A DNA stretch of 64,000 nucleotides, taken from assembly GCF_003590875.1 (NCBI RefSeq), contig NZ_QYUN01000002.1, positions 1,054,001 through 1,118,000 of the forward strand, given 5' to 3'. Below, piece by piece: positions 15,896 through 26,372 of the stretch; position 1 is the first letter of the stretch, and every line of letters begins with the position of its first letter. Source of the stretch: Noviherbaspirillum cavernae (GTDB lineage Bacteria > Pseudomonadota > Gammaproteobacteria > Burkholderiales > Burkholderiaceae_D). The position numbers and the translations under genes are program-made. Below the pieces are notes generated by a model. It did no database searches and was not told the origin of the DNA. It worked only from the letters and a program-made list of their open reading frames with translations.

Positions 15896-16726
15896 ATGGA
15901 AGAAAGCAAAATGGAAAGCAAACCGGATCTGACGGTCGTTCGCGTTCGGCATCCCGTCAAGTTCAGAATGCTGCAGGTGAAAGCCGTCAAGCCCCTTTCA
16001 TCGAACCTCGTCCGCGTCACCTTGAGCGGTGAAGACTTGCAGGATTTCGAATCCGCGTCGTTCGACGATCACGTCAAGCTCATCGTCCCGAATCCCGGGG
16101 AAGAAAAGCCACTTGTGCCGACACTTGGCCCGGATGGCCCTGTTTTCCCGCAGGGACAGGCGAGGCCGGTGATGCGCGATTTCACGCCGCGCCGGTTCGA
16201 CCGCCAAGCGAGAGAGCTGGACATTGAATTTGCCTTGCATGAAGCGGGCCCCGCAACACAATGGGCGACGCAGGCGAAAGTCGGCCAGTATCTCGGCATC
16301 GGCGGTCCGCGCGGGTCGATGATCATCCCGACGGGCTACGACTGGCATTTGCTGATTGGCGACGAGACGGCATTGCCGGCAATCGCCCGCCGCCTGGAGG
16401 AGCTGCCGAAAGGAGTCCGTGCAATCGCCATGCTGGAAGTCGAGAATGCCGGTGCGCGAATCGATTTCGCTTCAAAGGCTGACGCCCATGTTCAGTGGTT
16501 CTACCGTGATGCGACAGGCCAATACGGCGAGGCGCTTCTGGAAGGGTTGAAACATCTGCAGATTCCCGCAGGCGAGGGATATGTGTGGGCGGCCGGCGAA
16601 GGCTCGGTCATGCGCGCAGCCCGCCAATTCCTGACAGCGGAGCGCGGCATCGACAAAGGCCGGATTCGCGCAGCCAGCTACTGGAAACGCGGAGAGCAGG
16701 GCGTGCACGAGAATATCGACGACTAG
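15896..16726 (+). CDS. yqjH: siderophore-interacting protein (ferric-siderophore reductase), YqjH/ViuB-like
   Basis: A 276-residue NAD(P)H:flavin-dependent reductase that releases iron from ferric siderophores in the cytoplasm. The FAD-binding RDFTPRRFD, the GGPRGS phosphate-binding turn, GDETALPAIARRLEELP and the C-terminal RAASYWKRGEQG motif of the SIP family are present. It is paired with the YqjI-like repressor, the same arrangement as in enterobacteria. The pair sits between a CinA-like gene and a duplicate of that gene's 3' end, a sign of cassette insertion. Confidence 0.88.
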   Translation: MEESKMESKPDLTVVRVRHPVKFRMLQVKAVKPLSSNLVRVTLSGEDLQDFESASFDDHVKLIVPNPGEEKPLVPTLGPDGPVFPQGQARPVMRDFTPRRFDRQARELDIEFALHEAGPATQWATQAKVGQYLGIGGPRGSMIIPTGYDWHLLIGDETALPAIARRLEELPKGVRAIAMLEVENAGARIDFASKADAHVQWFYRDATGQYGEALLEGLKHLQIPAGEGYVWAAGEGSVMRAARQFLTAERGIDKGRIRAASYWKRGEQGVHENIDD

Positions 16727-16763
16727 CGGGATGATTTCATCGGCGGGCTCGTCGGTGATGTCG

Positions 16764-16949
16764 ATGATGGAAGCGATTGAGGCGGCATACCCGCTCGTCA
16801 AGATGTTCAGCCTGCCCGGTGTGGGTAACGAGAATACGCGTCGCCATATCGAGCTTGGCGTGAAAGGGGAGCCGGAGCAGGTCGAAAGCGCGTTTGGGAA
16901 GATGCTGGCGGGGCTGGATCGGTTCAAGGCGGAGTATGCAAACGGTTGA
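16764..16949 (+). pseudogene. duplicated 3' end of the CinA-like gene
   Basis: This 61-codon stretch encodes MMEAIEAAYPLVKMFSLPGV and onward to the stop, about 82% identical by hand count (50 of 61) to the C-terminus encoded at 14811-14996. It begins in mid-gene, with no ribosome-binding site or MoCF domain, so it is a remnant. The two copies bracket the yqjI-yqjH cassette. Confidence 0.8.
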
Positions 16950-16984
16950 TGCTTCGACGGGCGTGCCCAATGCGATAGGCTGTC

Positions 16985-17011
16985 CGCGTGGGCACGTTGT
17001 GCCCACCCTAC
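16985..17011. repeat. REP-like palindrome, copy 1
   Basis: An eight-base stem GTGGGCAC/GTGCCCAC with a three-base loop inside CGCGTGGGCAC...CCCTAC. The same unit occurs in opposite orientation at 18420-18446. Such GTGGGCAC palindromes look like a repetitive extragenic palindrome family; copy number in the genome is unknown. Confidence 0.65.
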
Positions 17012-17058
17012 CCGGCTCGATCCCGATAGTGCCGGCGGCGATCAGCTGATCCGCGAAT

Positions 17059-17087
17059 AAAAAAGGCGACGCTTTAGCGTCGCCTTT
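17059..17087 (-). terminator. rho-independent terminator of the 17108-17803 gene
   Basis: Read leftward, a 12-bp stem (17076-17087 with 17062-17073) is followed by TTTTTT, about 20 bp past the stop of the minus-strand gene. Confidence 0.8.
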
Positions 17088-17107
17088 GCCGTCCGAGACT
17101 TGTTCAT

Positions 17108-17803
17108 TTACAAATCCGCCTCGGGCACCAATCCCATTTTTCGAATAAGCACTGCAACTTCCAAGGGAATCTTGAACCCCTGGACCGGTTGATATGTTGC
17201 GACCGCCGGATCGTAAATTTGCTGCAGCAAATCGTCCGCACCCATAGGAAGCACCCCTTTCTTCTGGAGGCTCGCCTTTACCCGCGCCGTTGGCTTGGTG
17301 AATCCCTTGAGGGAGCGGTCCGGCGCGCGCCGCGTCGCTTGATACACAGCCACCCGGCTCAACGGGCCGCCTGCGGCGGCGGCATGCAAGACGACATTCT
17401 TCTGCGGCTCTGGCAGCATGTCGAGCACTTGGCGGATGGAGTCTTCATTCCAGCCACTGGACGGGATCTGGTTCGCAGCCAAGAGCCGTTTGCTTTCTTC
17501 CTGCGCCTTGCGGAGGATGTTGTCGTTCCGCGGACGGCTCCGATCCTTTTTCGCCTGGTCTTCAGTTGATGCATCGCCTTCGGCCTCGGAAGAAGAGGTG
17601 TCATCATTTTCGTTATCTTCTTCAACGGCCATTTCTGCTATCAAAACGGGATTTGGTTTCAAGGCAGCATGGGTACTCTTCAGTGCCTCAATCGCCTGTT
17701 TAGAGTATCCAGTGATATCTACACCTAGAAATTTTCGCTCCGCCCCCATTTTGTCTTCAATAGTGAAGACAATTGTTCCATATTCTCCAGCATTCAGTTC
17801 CAT
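17108..17803 (-). CDS. hypothetical protein, family not recognised
   Basis: A 231-residue soluble protein that I cannot assign. The first 60 residues look like a small folded domain (GEYGTIVFTIEDKMGAERKF). Residues about 65-100 are a charged, Glu/Asp/Ser-rich linker (EEDNENDDTSSSEAEGDAST), and the C-terminal half is helical, with a segment LLAANQIPSSGWNEDSIRQV and a repeatable helix-turn shape that might bind DNA. ATG 17803 is preferred over 17830 because GGAGAG precedes it. It has its own terminator and lies in an AT-richer segment flanked by REP-like palindromes, which suggests acquisition by transfer. Confidence 0.55.
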   Translation of the reverse strand: MELNAGEYGTIVFTIEDKMGAERKFLGVDITGYSKQAIEALKSTHAALKPNPVLIAEMAVEEDNENDDTSSSEAEGDASTEDQAKKDRSRPRNDNILRKAQEESKRLLAANQIPSSGWNEDSIRQVLDMLPEPQKNVVLHAAAAGGPLSRVAVYQATRRAPDRSLKGFTKPTARVKASLQKKGVLPMGADDLLQQIYDPAVATYQPVQGFKIPLEVAVLIRKMGLVPEADL

Positions 17804-18176
17804 AAACTCTCCATAAGAATAAGTAATCATTTATAGCGACATAAACAAGTGACGCGGCACTATAAACTCATAATATACATATACGCGAGAATTTAAAGTA
17901 TTTATTTTATTATTGAGCGTTTACAGTTTGTTGTGTGGTGTTTTGTTGAATCTCTATTATTGTGTTCACTTTTTACTTCTTGTCGGAAATCACTCCCATT
18001 TTGCAGGGTTTGAAATCGGTTTCAATAACTGAACAAGTCCACACCTCCGGGCCGCTGTCTGTCTCAGTCCTTTTTCGTAAGTCTTTGACTTCGTTGAAAC
18101 TCCCGCGCCATATTTGGAACCACTTCAAGTCGTCCACCCATGGCTTCAATATTTTTCGTCATTAGCGACCGCCGCC
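17804..18176. other. AT-rich intergenic stretch
   Basis: About 370 bp, markedly AT-rich between 17830 and 18060 compared with the GC-rich neighbourhood. It probably contains the promoter of the leftward hypothetical gene. No credible protein or RNA gene was found. Confidence 0.5.
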
Positions 18177-18419
18177 TCAGGCACAGGTGTGCGTACGCAC
18201 CTGTGCGTTTGGCGACAAACCTGTATAACGCGCAATGGACAGATTGTCTGCGCTGACGGCCGGCCGTTTGGCACTGATGATGTCGGCCAGCAGTTGTCCC
18301 GAGCCGCAGGACATGGTCCAGCCAAGCGTGCCATGGCCCGTATTGAGGAACAGCTTCTTCACACCGGTCGGGCCGACAATCGGGGTGCCGTCCGGCGTCA
18401 TTGGGCGCAGACCAGTCGT
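18177..18419 (-). pseudogene. C-terminal remnant of D-amino acid dehydrogenase (dadA)
   Basis: About 80 codons ending at the natural stop encode [40 protein letters not shown] and [13 protein letters not shown], the unmistakable FAD-binding C-terminus of DadA. The remaining ~350 residues are absent; the homology begins right at the REP-like palindrome at 18420. A remnant of a deleted or rearranged gene. Confidence 0.88.
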
Positions 18420-18446
18420 GTAGGGTGGGCACGTAGTGCCCACGCG
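18420..18446. repeat. REP-like palindrome, copy 2
   Basis: The inverted counterpart of the unit at 16985-17011 (GTAGGGTGGGCAC, three-base loop, GTGCCCACGCG). It sits 6 bp past the ureG stop and directly at the break point of the dadA remnant, so it may act as the end of the urease transcript. Confidence 0.65.
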
Positions 18447-18452
18447 GCGGCA

Positions 18453-19082
18453 TTATCGCCCCCTCACCTCATCCAGCAACCCCTGCCTGCGAATGAACTC
18501 CACCACCTTTTGCACTCCATCTCCGCTGCGCAGGTTCGTGAAAATAAACGGCCGCTCCCCACGCATCTTCTTCGCATCGCTTGCCATCACATCCAGATTC
18601 GCGCCGACATAGGGTGCAAGGTCGGTCTTGTTGATGATCAGCAGGTCGGAGCGCGTGATGCCGGGTCCGCCTTTACGCGGAATCTTTTCGCCGCCTGCCA
18701 CGTCGATCACGTAGATCGTCAGGTCGGACAGTTCCGGGCTGAAGGTTGCGGCAAGGTTGTCGCCGCCGGACTCCACCAGAATGAGATCGAGGTCGGGGAA
18801 GTCGGCGCTCATGCGGGCGATCGCTTCCAGATTGATTGATGCATCTTCGCGGATCGCGGTGTGCGGGCAGCCGCCCGTCTCCACACCCATCAGGCGCTCG
18901 GCGGGCAGGGCGTCGGCGCGCAGCAGGATTTCCATGTCTTCCTTGGTGTAGATGTCGTTGGTGATGACGGCCATGTCGTAGTGGTCGCGCATCGCCTTGC
19001 ACAGCATTTCGCACAAGGCTGTCTTGCCGGATCCGACCGGGCCGCCGATGCCGACGCGGAGGGGATTGGATGGAGTTGTCAT
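18453..19082 (-). CDS. ureG: urease accessory GTPase UreG
   Basis: A 209-residue SIMIBI-class GTPase that drives nickel insertion into urease. P-loop [17 protein letters not shown] is near the N-terminus; the nickel-binding CPH is in [13 protein letters not shown]; the switch region reads [19 protein letters not shown] and the guanine motif [11 protein letters not shown]. It is the last gene of the ure operon, 19 bp after ureF. Confidence 0.97.
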   Translation of the reverse strand: MTTPSNPLRVGIGGPVGSGKTALCEMLCKAMRDHYDMAVITNDIYTKEDMEILLRADALPAERLMGVETGGCPHTAIREDASINLEAIARMSADFPDLDLILVESGGDNLAATFSPELSDLTIYVIDVAGGEKIPRKGGPGITRSDLLIINKTDLAPYVGANLDVMASDAKKMRGERPFIFTNLRSGDGVQKVVEFIRRQGLLDEVRGR

Positions 19083-19101
19083 GTTCGTGAATCCTGAAAG
19101 G

Positions 19102-19782
19102 TTAAGAGCGATAAAGCCGGCTGTATTGCACTTCGTGCTGCATCGACAGCAACGACAGGCCGGGTGACCAATTGGACAATTCGTGATCGGCAAGCTGCCG
19201 GGCCGTTTGCGCGGCATTCTCCAGTTCCTGGCGCAGCGAGAGCAGGAGCCGCTGCCCGGATACCTGTCCGAGCGGTACGGATTTCACGCAGACCAGCACC
19301 TGATTTTCCGCCCATGAAAACAGCATGCCGAGCAGGGCGGCGTCGTGCGGCACGTCCAGCGCCACCGCGGCACAGGCCATTGCGGTCGGCAAGGGCGTGT
19401 CCTTCTGCGCTTGCAGGATGTCGAGCAGTGCGTCGTCCGCGAGTTTCAGGTCGATGACCAGCTTGCTCAATGAGTAGCCCATCTGAATGGTTTCAGCGCG
19501 AAACTCGGCGGTGTCGCGGGCGGCGACGAAGCGTTCCGTCCACTCCGTGACCGCTGCGGCATCACGGGCGGCGAAGGCATGCAGCAGGCGCCACAGGATC
19601 GGTGCTTCGAAGCGGGCGACGACGTGATGCAACGTATCGAGAATCCATGTCCGTGCCGAGACTTCGTCGCGCACCGTGCCGTTTTCCAGCGCCGCTTCCA
19701 GTCCTTGCGAATAGCTGTACGCGCCGATCGGCAGCGACGGGCTGGCGAGTTGCAGCAGGTGGAGCAGGGCGGCGGCTTGCAT
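19102..19782 (-). CDS. ureF: urease accessory protein UreF
   Basis: A 226-residue helical UreF that bridges UreD and UreG in the maturation complex and gates GTP hydrolysis. It opens with the typical [20 protein letters not shown] and [15 protein letters not shown], and the C-terminus holds the conserved [18 protein letters not shown]. It begins one base after the ureE stop, so it is translationally coupled to ureE. Confidence 0.96.
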   Translation of the reverse strand: MQAAALLHLLQLASPSLPIGAYSYSQGLEAALENGTVRDEVSARTWILDTLHHVVARFEAPILWRLLHAFAARDAAAVTEWTERFVAARDTAEFRAETIQMGYSLSKLVIDLKLADDALLDILQAQKDTPLPTAMACAAVALDVPHDAALLGMLFSWAENQVLVCVKSVPLGQVSGQRLLLSLRQELENAAQTARQLADHELSNWSPGLSLLSMQHEVQYSRLYRS

Positions 19783-19783
19783 C

Positions 19784-20308
19784 TTACGATTGCTTGTCGG
19801 ACGGGCGGTGAATCTTCTGGCGCAGGGGGATCGGCGCGAGAGGATGGTGATGGTCGTCGCCGTGATGGTGATGTCCGCCGCCATAGGCGCCGGACTCGGG
19901 CTCGAAAGGCGCTTCTTCTCCCGTCACGGTCGCGCCGAGTCCTTCAAGCATGTCTTTCAACACGGTGTCCTTGCGGATGCGCAGGAATCCTGTGTTGGCA
20001 TCGCCGGCGACCTGGGCTTGCGTGTGGCGGTTGCCGAGGTGGAATGCGCAGCGCAGCAGGTCGCGTGGCGTCGCGCACTCGACGCGATAGGTGGCCTCTT
20101 TGGCGGCGAGGATTTTCACGATGCGGCCATCGTCGCCGCGCAGCAGGTCGCCGTGGCGCAATACGGTGCCGCGTACGGTGAAGACCGCGACTTCTTCGCC
20201 CGAGGCGAGCTGCGCGCGCAGGCGGCTCTTTTCGCGCAGCTCGTAGGGGAGAACGAGTTCGCCATCGATTTTTTCTGCGTGATCTATTTTTGTGGTGAGT
20301 GTGAGCAT
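19784..20308 (-). CDS. ureE: urease accessory nickel metallochaperone UreE
   Basis: A 174-residue nickel carrier. The N-terminal peptide-binding domain is followed by the metal-binding domain (CAFHLGNRHTQAQV with the key His) and a His-rich tail (GGGHHHHGDDHHH) that stores nickel. It lies 68 bp from ureC across a hairpin (20326-20350). Confidence 0.95.
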   Translation of the reverse strand: MLTLTTKIDHAEKIDGELVLPYELREKSRLRAQLASGEEVAVFTVRGTVLRHGDLLRGDDGRIVKILAAKEATYRVECATPRDLLRCAFHLGNRHTQAQVAGDANTGFLRIRKDTVLKDMLEGLGATVTGEEAPFEPESGAYGGGHHHHGDDHHHPLAPIPLRQKIHRPSDKQS

Positions 20309-20325
20309 TGTGTTTGGCTTTGTAT

Positions 20326-20350
20326 TTCCCTCCCCTTCAAGGGGAGGGAA
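20326..20350. repeat. hairpin between ureC and ureE
   Basis: A perfect ten-base stem TTCCCTCCCC/GGGGAGGGAA around a five-base loop in the short ureC-ureE gap. It lacks a T-run. It could stabilise the upstream mRNA or attenuate the accessory genes. Confidence 0.6.
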
Positions 20351-20376
20351 CTGAGAGGTGGGGCAAGCAATGTTGG

Positions 20377-22073
<1,697 letters not shown>

Positions 22074-22077
<4 letters not shown>

Positions 22078-22382
22078 TTCAATGCTCCCATCACCTTGGC
22101 GTTGAAGCCGTAGACCTTGCGCTCACCGGCCAACGCGACCAGTTCCACCGTGCGTTCCTGTCCCGGCTCGAAGCGCACCGCCGTACCGGCTGCGATATTG
22201 AGGCGCATGCCGTATGCGGCGTCGCGGTCGAATTGCAGCGCGGGGTTGGTCTCGAAGAAATGAAAGTGCGATCCGACCTGGATCGGACGGTCGCCGCTGT
22301 TGGCCACTTTCACCGTGACGGTGGGGCGTCCGGCATTGAGTTCGATCTCGCCGGGTTCGATCAGCATTTCGCCAGGAATCAT
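22074..22382 (-). CDS. ureB: urease beta subunit UreB
   Basis: A 102-residue structural subunit. The start [19 protein letters not shown] and the central [14 protein letters not shown] are diagnostic. It overlaps the ureC start by four bases and follows ureA after 10 bp. Confidence 0.97.
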
Positions 22383-22392
22383 CGCGCTCTCC

Positions 22393-22695
22393 TCAGGGAA
22401 TCGGGTGATGGACGGTCACCAGCTTGGTGCCGTCGGGGAAGGTGGCTTCCACCTGGATGTCCGGGATCATTTCCGCGACGCCTTCCATCACGTCGTCGCG
22501 GCCGAGAATTTTCGCGCCTTCACTCATCAGTTCGGCGACCGTGCGTCCATCCCGCGCGCCTTCCATGATCGCTGCGGTGATCAGCGCGACCGCCTCCGGG
22601 TAATTGAGCTTGAGGCCGCGCGCCTTGCGACGTTCGGCCAGCAGGGCGGCGGTGAAGATCAGGAGTTTGTCTTTTTCTCTTGGAGTCAGCTCCAT
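22393..22695 (-). CDS. ureA: urease gamma subunit UreA
   Basis: A 100-residue structural subunit of the (UreABC)3 holoenzyme. It shows [30 protein letters not shown] and the C-terminal [16 protein letters not shown]. It is separated from the upstream ureD by 139 bp containing a long palindromic repeat. Confidence 0.97.
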   Translation of the reverse strand: MELTPREKDKLLIFTAALLAERRKARGLKLNYPEAVALITAAIMEGARDGRTVAELMSEGAKILGRDDVMEGVAEMIPDIQVEATFPDGTKLVTVHHPIP

Positions 22696-22746
22696 GGGTT
22701 CTCCGGTTTTTATTCAAAGGGGTATTGCAAAGAAAGCGCTACGGCC

Positions 22747-22828
22747 TGTCATTCCGAACGCAGTGAGCAATCTCGGGCATCAGCAGCACGTGGATACGTT
22801 GAGATTCCTCATTGCATTCGGAATGACA
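22747..22828. repeat. dispersed palindromic element of the TGTCATTCCGAA type, between ureD and ureA
   Basis: Two 28-base arms match at about 25 positions in inverted orientation (22747-22774 and 22801-22828), starting TGTCATTCCGAA and reading toward GAG.AATCTC. This repeat class is familiar in many genomes because one translation reads as a CHSERSE-like peptide, visible here too. Transcribed, it would fold into a long hairpin in the ureD-ureA intercistronic RNA. Confidence 0.8.
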
Positions 22829-22834
22829 CAGTAA

Positions 22835-23713
22835 CTATGTATTCCAGATGCGCGGTACGACGGCCTCTCGTCCCATCAGCTCAGGACGAATGCGATGCCA
22901 TGCGCGTGTCATCAATTGTTTGGCCGTCTCGCTGGAGGTGCCGAGATAGCGCACGACCAATACCGATTTCAGTTGCGTCGCGCCGAACAGGTCGCCGTTA
23001 CTCATTGCCTCGTCGCGTATTCCGGCAATGACGGATGCAGGCAAGACCTTGCCTGCTGCAATCAGCGTGGCACAGACGGTTTTTCCAGCCAGGGCCAGCG
23101 GACTATGCATCGATGCTTCGTCGCCGCCCAGCGCGCCTTGTTCGAACCAGATCAACTTGCTGTCATACCGAATGCTGGTGCGCTGCTCGATGCGACCCGT
23201 GTCGAAGATTTCTCCCGACGCGGTACGGCCAAAGCACAGCACTTCGCAGCCGATGTAGCTGGCGTCCCGTTCAAGCGAGATGTGCTGGTCGAGCCGCACA
23301 TGCGCCGCATTGAAGAAGATGGTTTCCTGCGGCAACCATTCCAGCGAAGCGCCTTGTGCGACGTCGAGCCGCACCTTCTGATGCGACACGCTACCGTTCG
23401 CCTTGTACCATTTCGCCGCGCCCGGCGTCGTGATGAATGCATGCGCATGCGCGCCCACGTTCGCCGTGATCGTCAGTTCGTCACCGCCGACCACGCCGCC
23501 CGGCGGATGGATGACGATGGCATGGCAGATGTCGCTCCCCTCGGGATAAAGCGGTTTCTGCACGCGCAAGGGGCCGAAGTGGCTGCGCTCCACCAGACGC
23601 GTCGTGCCAGCATCGTCGGCAAAGCCGAGCGACAGCCGTGCCTTCCACCGCGTGGACGCGGCCGCGTCATCGACGGGCAGTTGGTCGACAGGTTCTTGTG
23701 CGATTCGTTTCAT
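22835..23713 (-). CDS. ureD: urease accessory protein UreD
   Basis: A 292-residue scaffold that binds apo-urease and delivers nickel through its internal channel. It has the family blocks PEGSDICHAIVIHPPGGVVG, GGDELTITANVG, TTPGAAKWYKANG and LEWLPQETIFFNAA. It is the first gene of the ure block and follows urtE by only 7 bp, so urea transport and urease genes form one directional locus. Confidence 0.96.
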   Translation of the reverse strand: MKRIAQEPVDQLPVDDAAASTRWKARLSLGFADDAGTTRLVERSHFGPLRVQKPLYPEGSDICHAIVIHPPGGVVGGDELTITANVGAHAHAFITTPGAAKWYKANGSVSHQKVRLDVAQGASLEWLPQETIFFNAAHVRLDQHISLERDASYIGCEVLCFGRTASGEIFDTGRIEQRTSIRYDSKLIWFEQGALGGDEASMHSPLALAGKTVCATLIAAGKVLPASVIAGIRDEAMSNGDLFGATQLKSVLVVRYLGTSSETAKQLMTRAWHRIRPELMGREAVVPRIWNT

Positions 23714-23720
23714 GCCAAAA

Positions 23721-24434
23721 CTATACTGCCAGATGCCGCTTCACGTCCTCGTGATCCATCTGTTCCTGCGAACCGGATGCGACCACTTCGCCGCGCGACA
23801 GCACCACGAACTTGTCGGCCAGCGCATGGGCGAAGTCGAAATACTGTTCGCACAGCAGGATGGCAATGTCGCCGCGCTGGCGCAGCAGACGGATCACGCG
23901 TTCGATGTCCTTGATGATCGATGGCTGAATCCCCTCGGTCGGTTCGTCGAGAATGATCAGCTTCGGGTCGGCCAGCAGGGCGCGCGCGATGGCCAGTTGC
24001 TGCTGCTGTCCGCCCGAGAGGTCGCCGCCGCGTCGATGCAGCATCTCCTTCAATACGGGGAACAGTTCGTATACTTCGTCGCGTATGGTGGACGCCTTGC
24101 GGGCGGATTTTGTCGCCATGCCCATCATCAGGTTTTCTTCGACCGTCAGCCGCGCGAAGATTTCCCGTCCCTGCGGCACATAGGCAATGCCGAGCGCGGC
24201 GCGTTCATGCGGTTTGAGTTTCGTGATGTCACACCCTTCCAGCGAGACGTGCCCCTTCGCCACCGGCAGCACGCCCATCAGGCATTTCAGCAATGTGGTC
24301 TTGCCCACGCCATTGCGGCCCAGCAGGGCGAGACACTGCCCTTGTTCCAGTGACAGCGAAACGCCGCGCAGGGTGTGGGAGGAGCCGTAGTATTGATTGA
24401 GTTGGCCGACTTGCAGCATCGCATTTCCTTGCAT
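23721..24434 (-). CDS. urtE: urea ABC transporter ATP-binding protein UrtE
   Basis: A 237-residue LivF-type ATPase. Walker A GRNGVGKTTLLKC, signature DLSGGQQQQLAIARAL, Walker B LIILDEPTEGIQ. The Gln-rich signature and TEGIQPSII are typical of UrtE. Start ATG 24434 has a strong GGGAGGG upstream. Confidence 0.95.
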   Translation of the reverse strand: MQGNAMLQVGQLNQYYGSSHTLRGVSLSLEQGQCLALLGRNGVGKTTLLKCLMGVLPVAKGHVSLEGCDITKLKPHERAALGIAYVPQGREIFARLTVEENLMMGMATKSARKASTIRDEVYELFPVLKEMLHRRGGDLSGGQQQQLAIARALLADPKLIILDEPTEGIQPSIIKDIERVIRLLRQRGDIAILLCEQYFDFAHALADKFVVLSRGEVVASGSQEQMDHEDVKRHLAV

Positions 24435-24444
24435 GTTCCCTCCC

Positions 24445-25290
24445 TTAGCGGCCCAGATACACTTCGATCACGCGTTCATCCGCCTGCACCTGCTGCATTC
24501 CGCCCTCCGCCAGCACCGAGCCTTCATGCAACACCGTCACCTTGCCGTCGCGTGCAATTTCGGTCACGAAGGCCATGTCATGCTCGACGACCATGATCGA
24601 ATGCTTGCCGCGCAACTCGTTCAGCAATTCCGCCGTGCGCGCAGTCTCCGCGTCGGACATGCCTGCCACCGGCTCGTCGAGCAGCAGCAGCTGCGGCTCC
24701 TGCATGAGCAGCATGCCGATTTCCAGCCACTGTTTCTGGCCGTGCGACAGCAGGCCGGCCAGCCTGTGTTCCTGCCCGTTCAGACGGACCAGTTTCAGGA
24801 TGTCATCGATCCTGCCCTTCTGTTCCGAGGTGAGCTTGAAGAACAGCGTCGGCTTGACGCGCTTGTCCATCTTCATCGCCAGTTCGAGATTCTCGAAGAC
24901 GGTGTGCTGCTCGAACACGGTAGGACGCTGAAATTTGCGGCCGATGCCGGCGTGCGCGATCTGGTATTCGGCCATCGTCGTCAAGTCCATGGTCTGGCCG
25001 AAGAACGCGGTGCCGGAGGTCGGTCGCGTCTTGCCGGTGATCACGTCCATCATGGTGGTCTTGCCCGCGCCGTTGGGGCCGATGATGCAGCGCAATTCGC
25101 CGACCGAGATATCGAGTGTCAGCTTGTTCAGCGCCTTGAAGCCATCGAAGGACACGGTGATGTCTTCCAGATACAGAATCGCGCCGTGCGTGGTATCGAC
25201 GCCTTCCTGTTTCGGACGCGCATAGGAAGTTCCGTAGTCGGCATGGCCTTCAATATCGAACGGCTCCCTGTTCTTCAACATGTCGTTCAT
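24445..25290 (-). CDS. urtD: urea ABC transporter ATP-binding protein UrtD
   Basis: A 281-residue LivG-type ATPase with a Walker A GPNGAGKTTMMDVITGKTRP, the switch to LLSHGQKQWLEIGMLL in the signature region (as in UrtD) and LLLLDEPVAGMSDAET. It overlaps urtC by four bases. Confidence 0.95.
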   Translation of the reverse strand: MNDMLKNREPFDIEGHADYGTSYARPKQEGVDTTHGAILYLEDITVSFDGFKALNKLTLDISVGELRCIIGPNGAGKTTMMDVITGKTRPTSGTAFFGQTMDLTTMAEYQIAHAGIGRKFQRPTVFEQHTVFENLELAMKMDKRVKPTLFFKLTSEQKGRIDDILKLVRLNGQEHRLAGLLSHGQKQWLEIGMLLMQEPQLLLLDEPVAGMSDAETARTAELLNELRGKHSIMVVEHDMAFVTEIARDGKVTVLHEGSVLAEGGMQQVQADERVIEVYLGR

Positions 25291-26372
25291 GCCGCCTCCC
25301 GCTTTCTCTGGAATTGTTTTGCCAGTCCGAGCACGCCCTGCGGCATGAACAGCGTGACCAGAATGAAGATCAGGCCGAGCGCATACAGCCAGAGATCGGG
25401 GAACGCGCCGGTGAACCAGCTCTTCAAGCCATTCACCGAAAACGCGCCGATGATGGGGCCGAGCAGCGAGCCGCGTCCGCCGACCGCTGCCCAGATCACC
25501 ATTTCGATGGAATTGCCAGGCGACATTTCAGACGGATTGATGATGCCGACCTGCGGCACATACAGCGCACCGGCGATGCCGCACAAGACGGCGGACAGGG
25601 TCCACACGAACAGCTTGAACCACAGCGGGTTGTAGCCGATGAACATCAGGCGCGATTCGGAGTCGCGCACCGCCTGCAGCACGCGTCCCAGTTTCGAAGT
25701 GACGATCCAGCGGCACAGGACCACCGCGCCGAGCAGGGCGGCGAGCGTGATCAGAAAAAGCGCCGCCTTGGTCGTCGGCGCGGTGATGCTGAAGCCGAGA
25801 ATGCGCTTGAAATCCGTGAAGCCGTTGTTGCCGCCGAAGCCGGTGTTGTTGCGGAAGAAGAGCAGCATGAAGGCGAAGGTCATGGCCTGCGTGATGATCG
25901 AAAAGTACACGCCCTTGATGCGCGAACGGAAGGCGAAGTAGCCGAACACGAAGGCCAGCACGCCGGGCACCAGCACCACCAATGCCATCGCATACCAGAA
26001 GTGCTCGGTGAACGACCAGTACCACGGGTACGTTTTCCAGTCGAGGAACACCATGAAGTCGGGCAGGTTGCTTTGATACACGCCATCCTTGCCGATGGCG
26101 CGCATCAGGTACATGCCATGCGCGTAGCCGCCGAGCGCGAAGAACACGCCGTGGCCGAGCGACAGGATGCCGGTGTAGCCCCACACCAGATCGAGCGCCA
26201 GCGCGGCCATGGCGTAGCACATGAACTTGCCGACCAGCGCCACGGTATAGGACGACACATGCAGCGCATGATCCGGTGCGAATGTCAGATTCAATATCGG
26301 TAACAAAGCCAGCACGATGGCGCAGACGATGATGGCGGTCCACGCCGGGCGGGAAAAGAGAGATGGCGTCAT
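25287..26372 (-). CDS. urtC: urea ABC transporter permease UrtC
   Basis: A 361-residue LivM-type inner-membrane permease with about ten hydrophobic segments. The branched-chain/urea permease motif VLQAVRDSESRLMFIGYNPL and AALYVPQVGIINPSEM, followed by GGRGSLLGPIIGAF, are present. It overlaps urtB by four bases. Confidence 0.95.
   Translation of the reverse strand: MTPSLFSRPAWTAIIVCAIVLALLPILNLTFAPDHALHVSSYTVALVGKFMCYAMAALALDLVWGYTGILSLGHGVFFALGGYAHGMYLMRAIGKDGVYQSNLPDFMVFLDWKTYPWYWSFTEHFWYAMALVVLVPGVLAFVFGYFAFRSRIKGVYFSIITQAMTFAFMLLFFRNNTGFGGNNGFTDFKRILGFSITAPTTKAALFLITLAALLGAVVLCRWIVTSKLGRVLQAVRDSESRLMFIGYNPLWFKLFVWTLSAVLCGIAGALYVPQVGIINPSEMSPGNSIEMVIWAAVGGRGSLLGPIIGAFSVNGLKSWFTGAFPDLWLYALGLIFILVTLFMPQGVLGLAKQFQRKREAA

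Noticed and set aside
17962..18165. 67-codon plus-strand frame in the AT-rich stretch
   Set aside because: No ribosome-binding site and no similarity recognised; AT-rich DNA readily gives such frames.
18181..18206. GCACAGGTG...CACCTGTGC hairpin considered as a terminator or operator
   Set aside because: It lies inside the last codons of the dadA remnant and has no T-run.
22300..23031. Plus-strand frame containing a CHSERSE-like peptide between ureA and ureD
   Set aside because: This peptide is the known false translation of a dispersed palindromic repeat; treated as a repeat instead.
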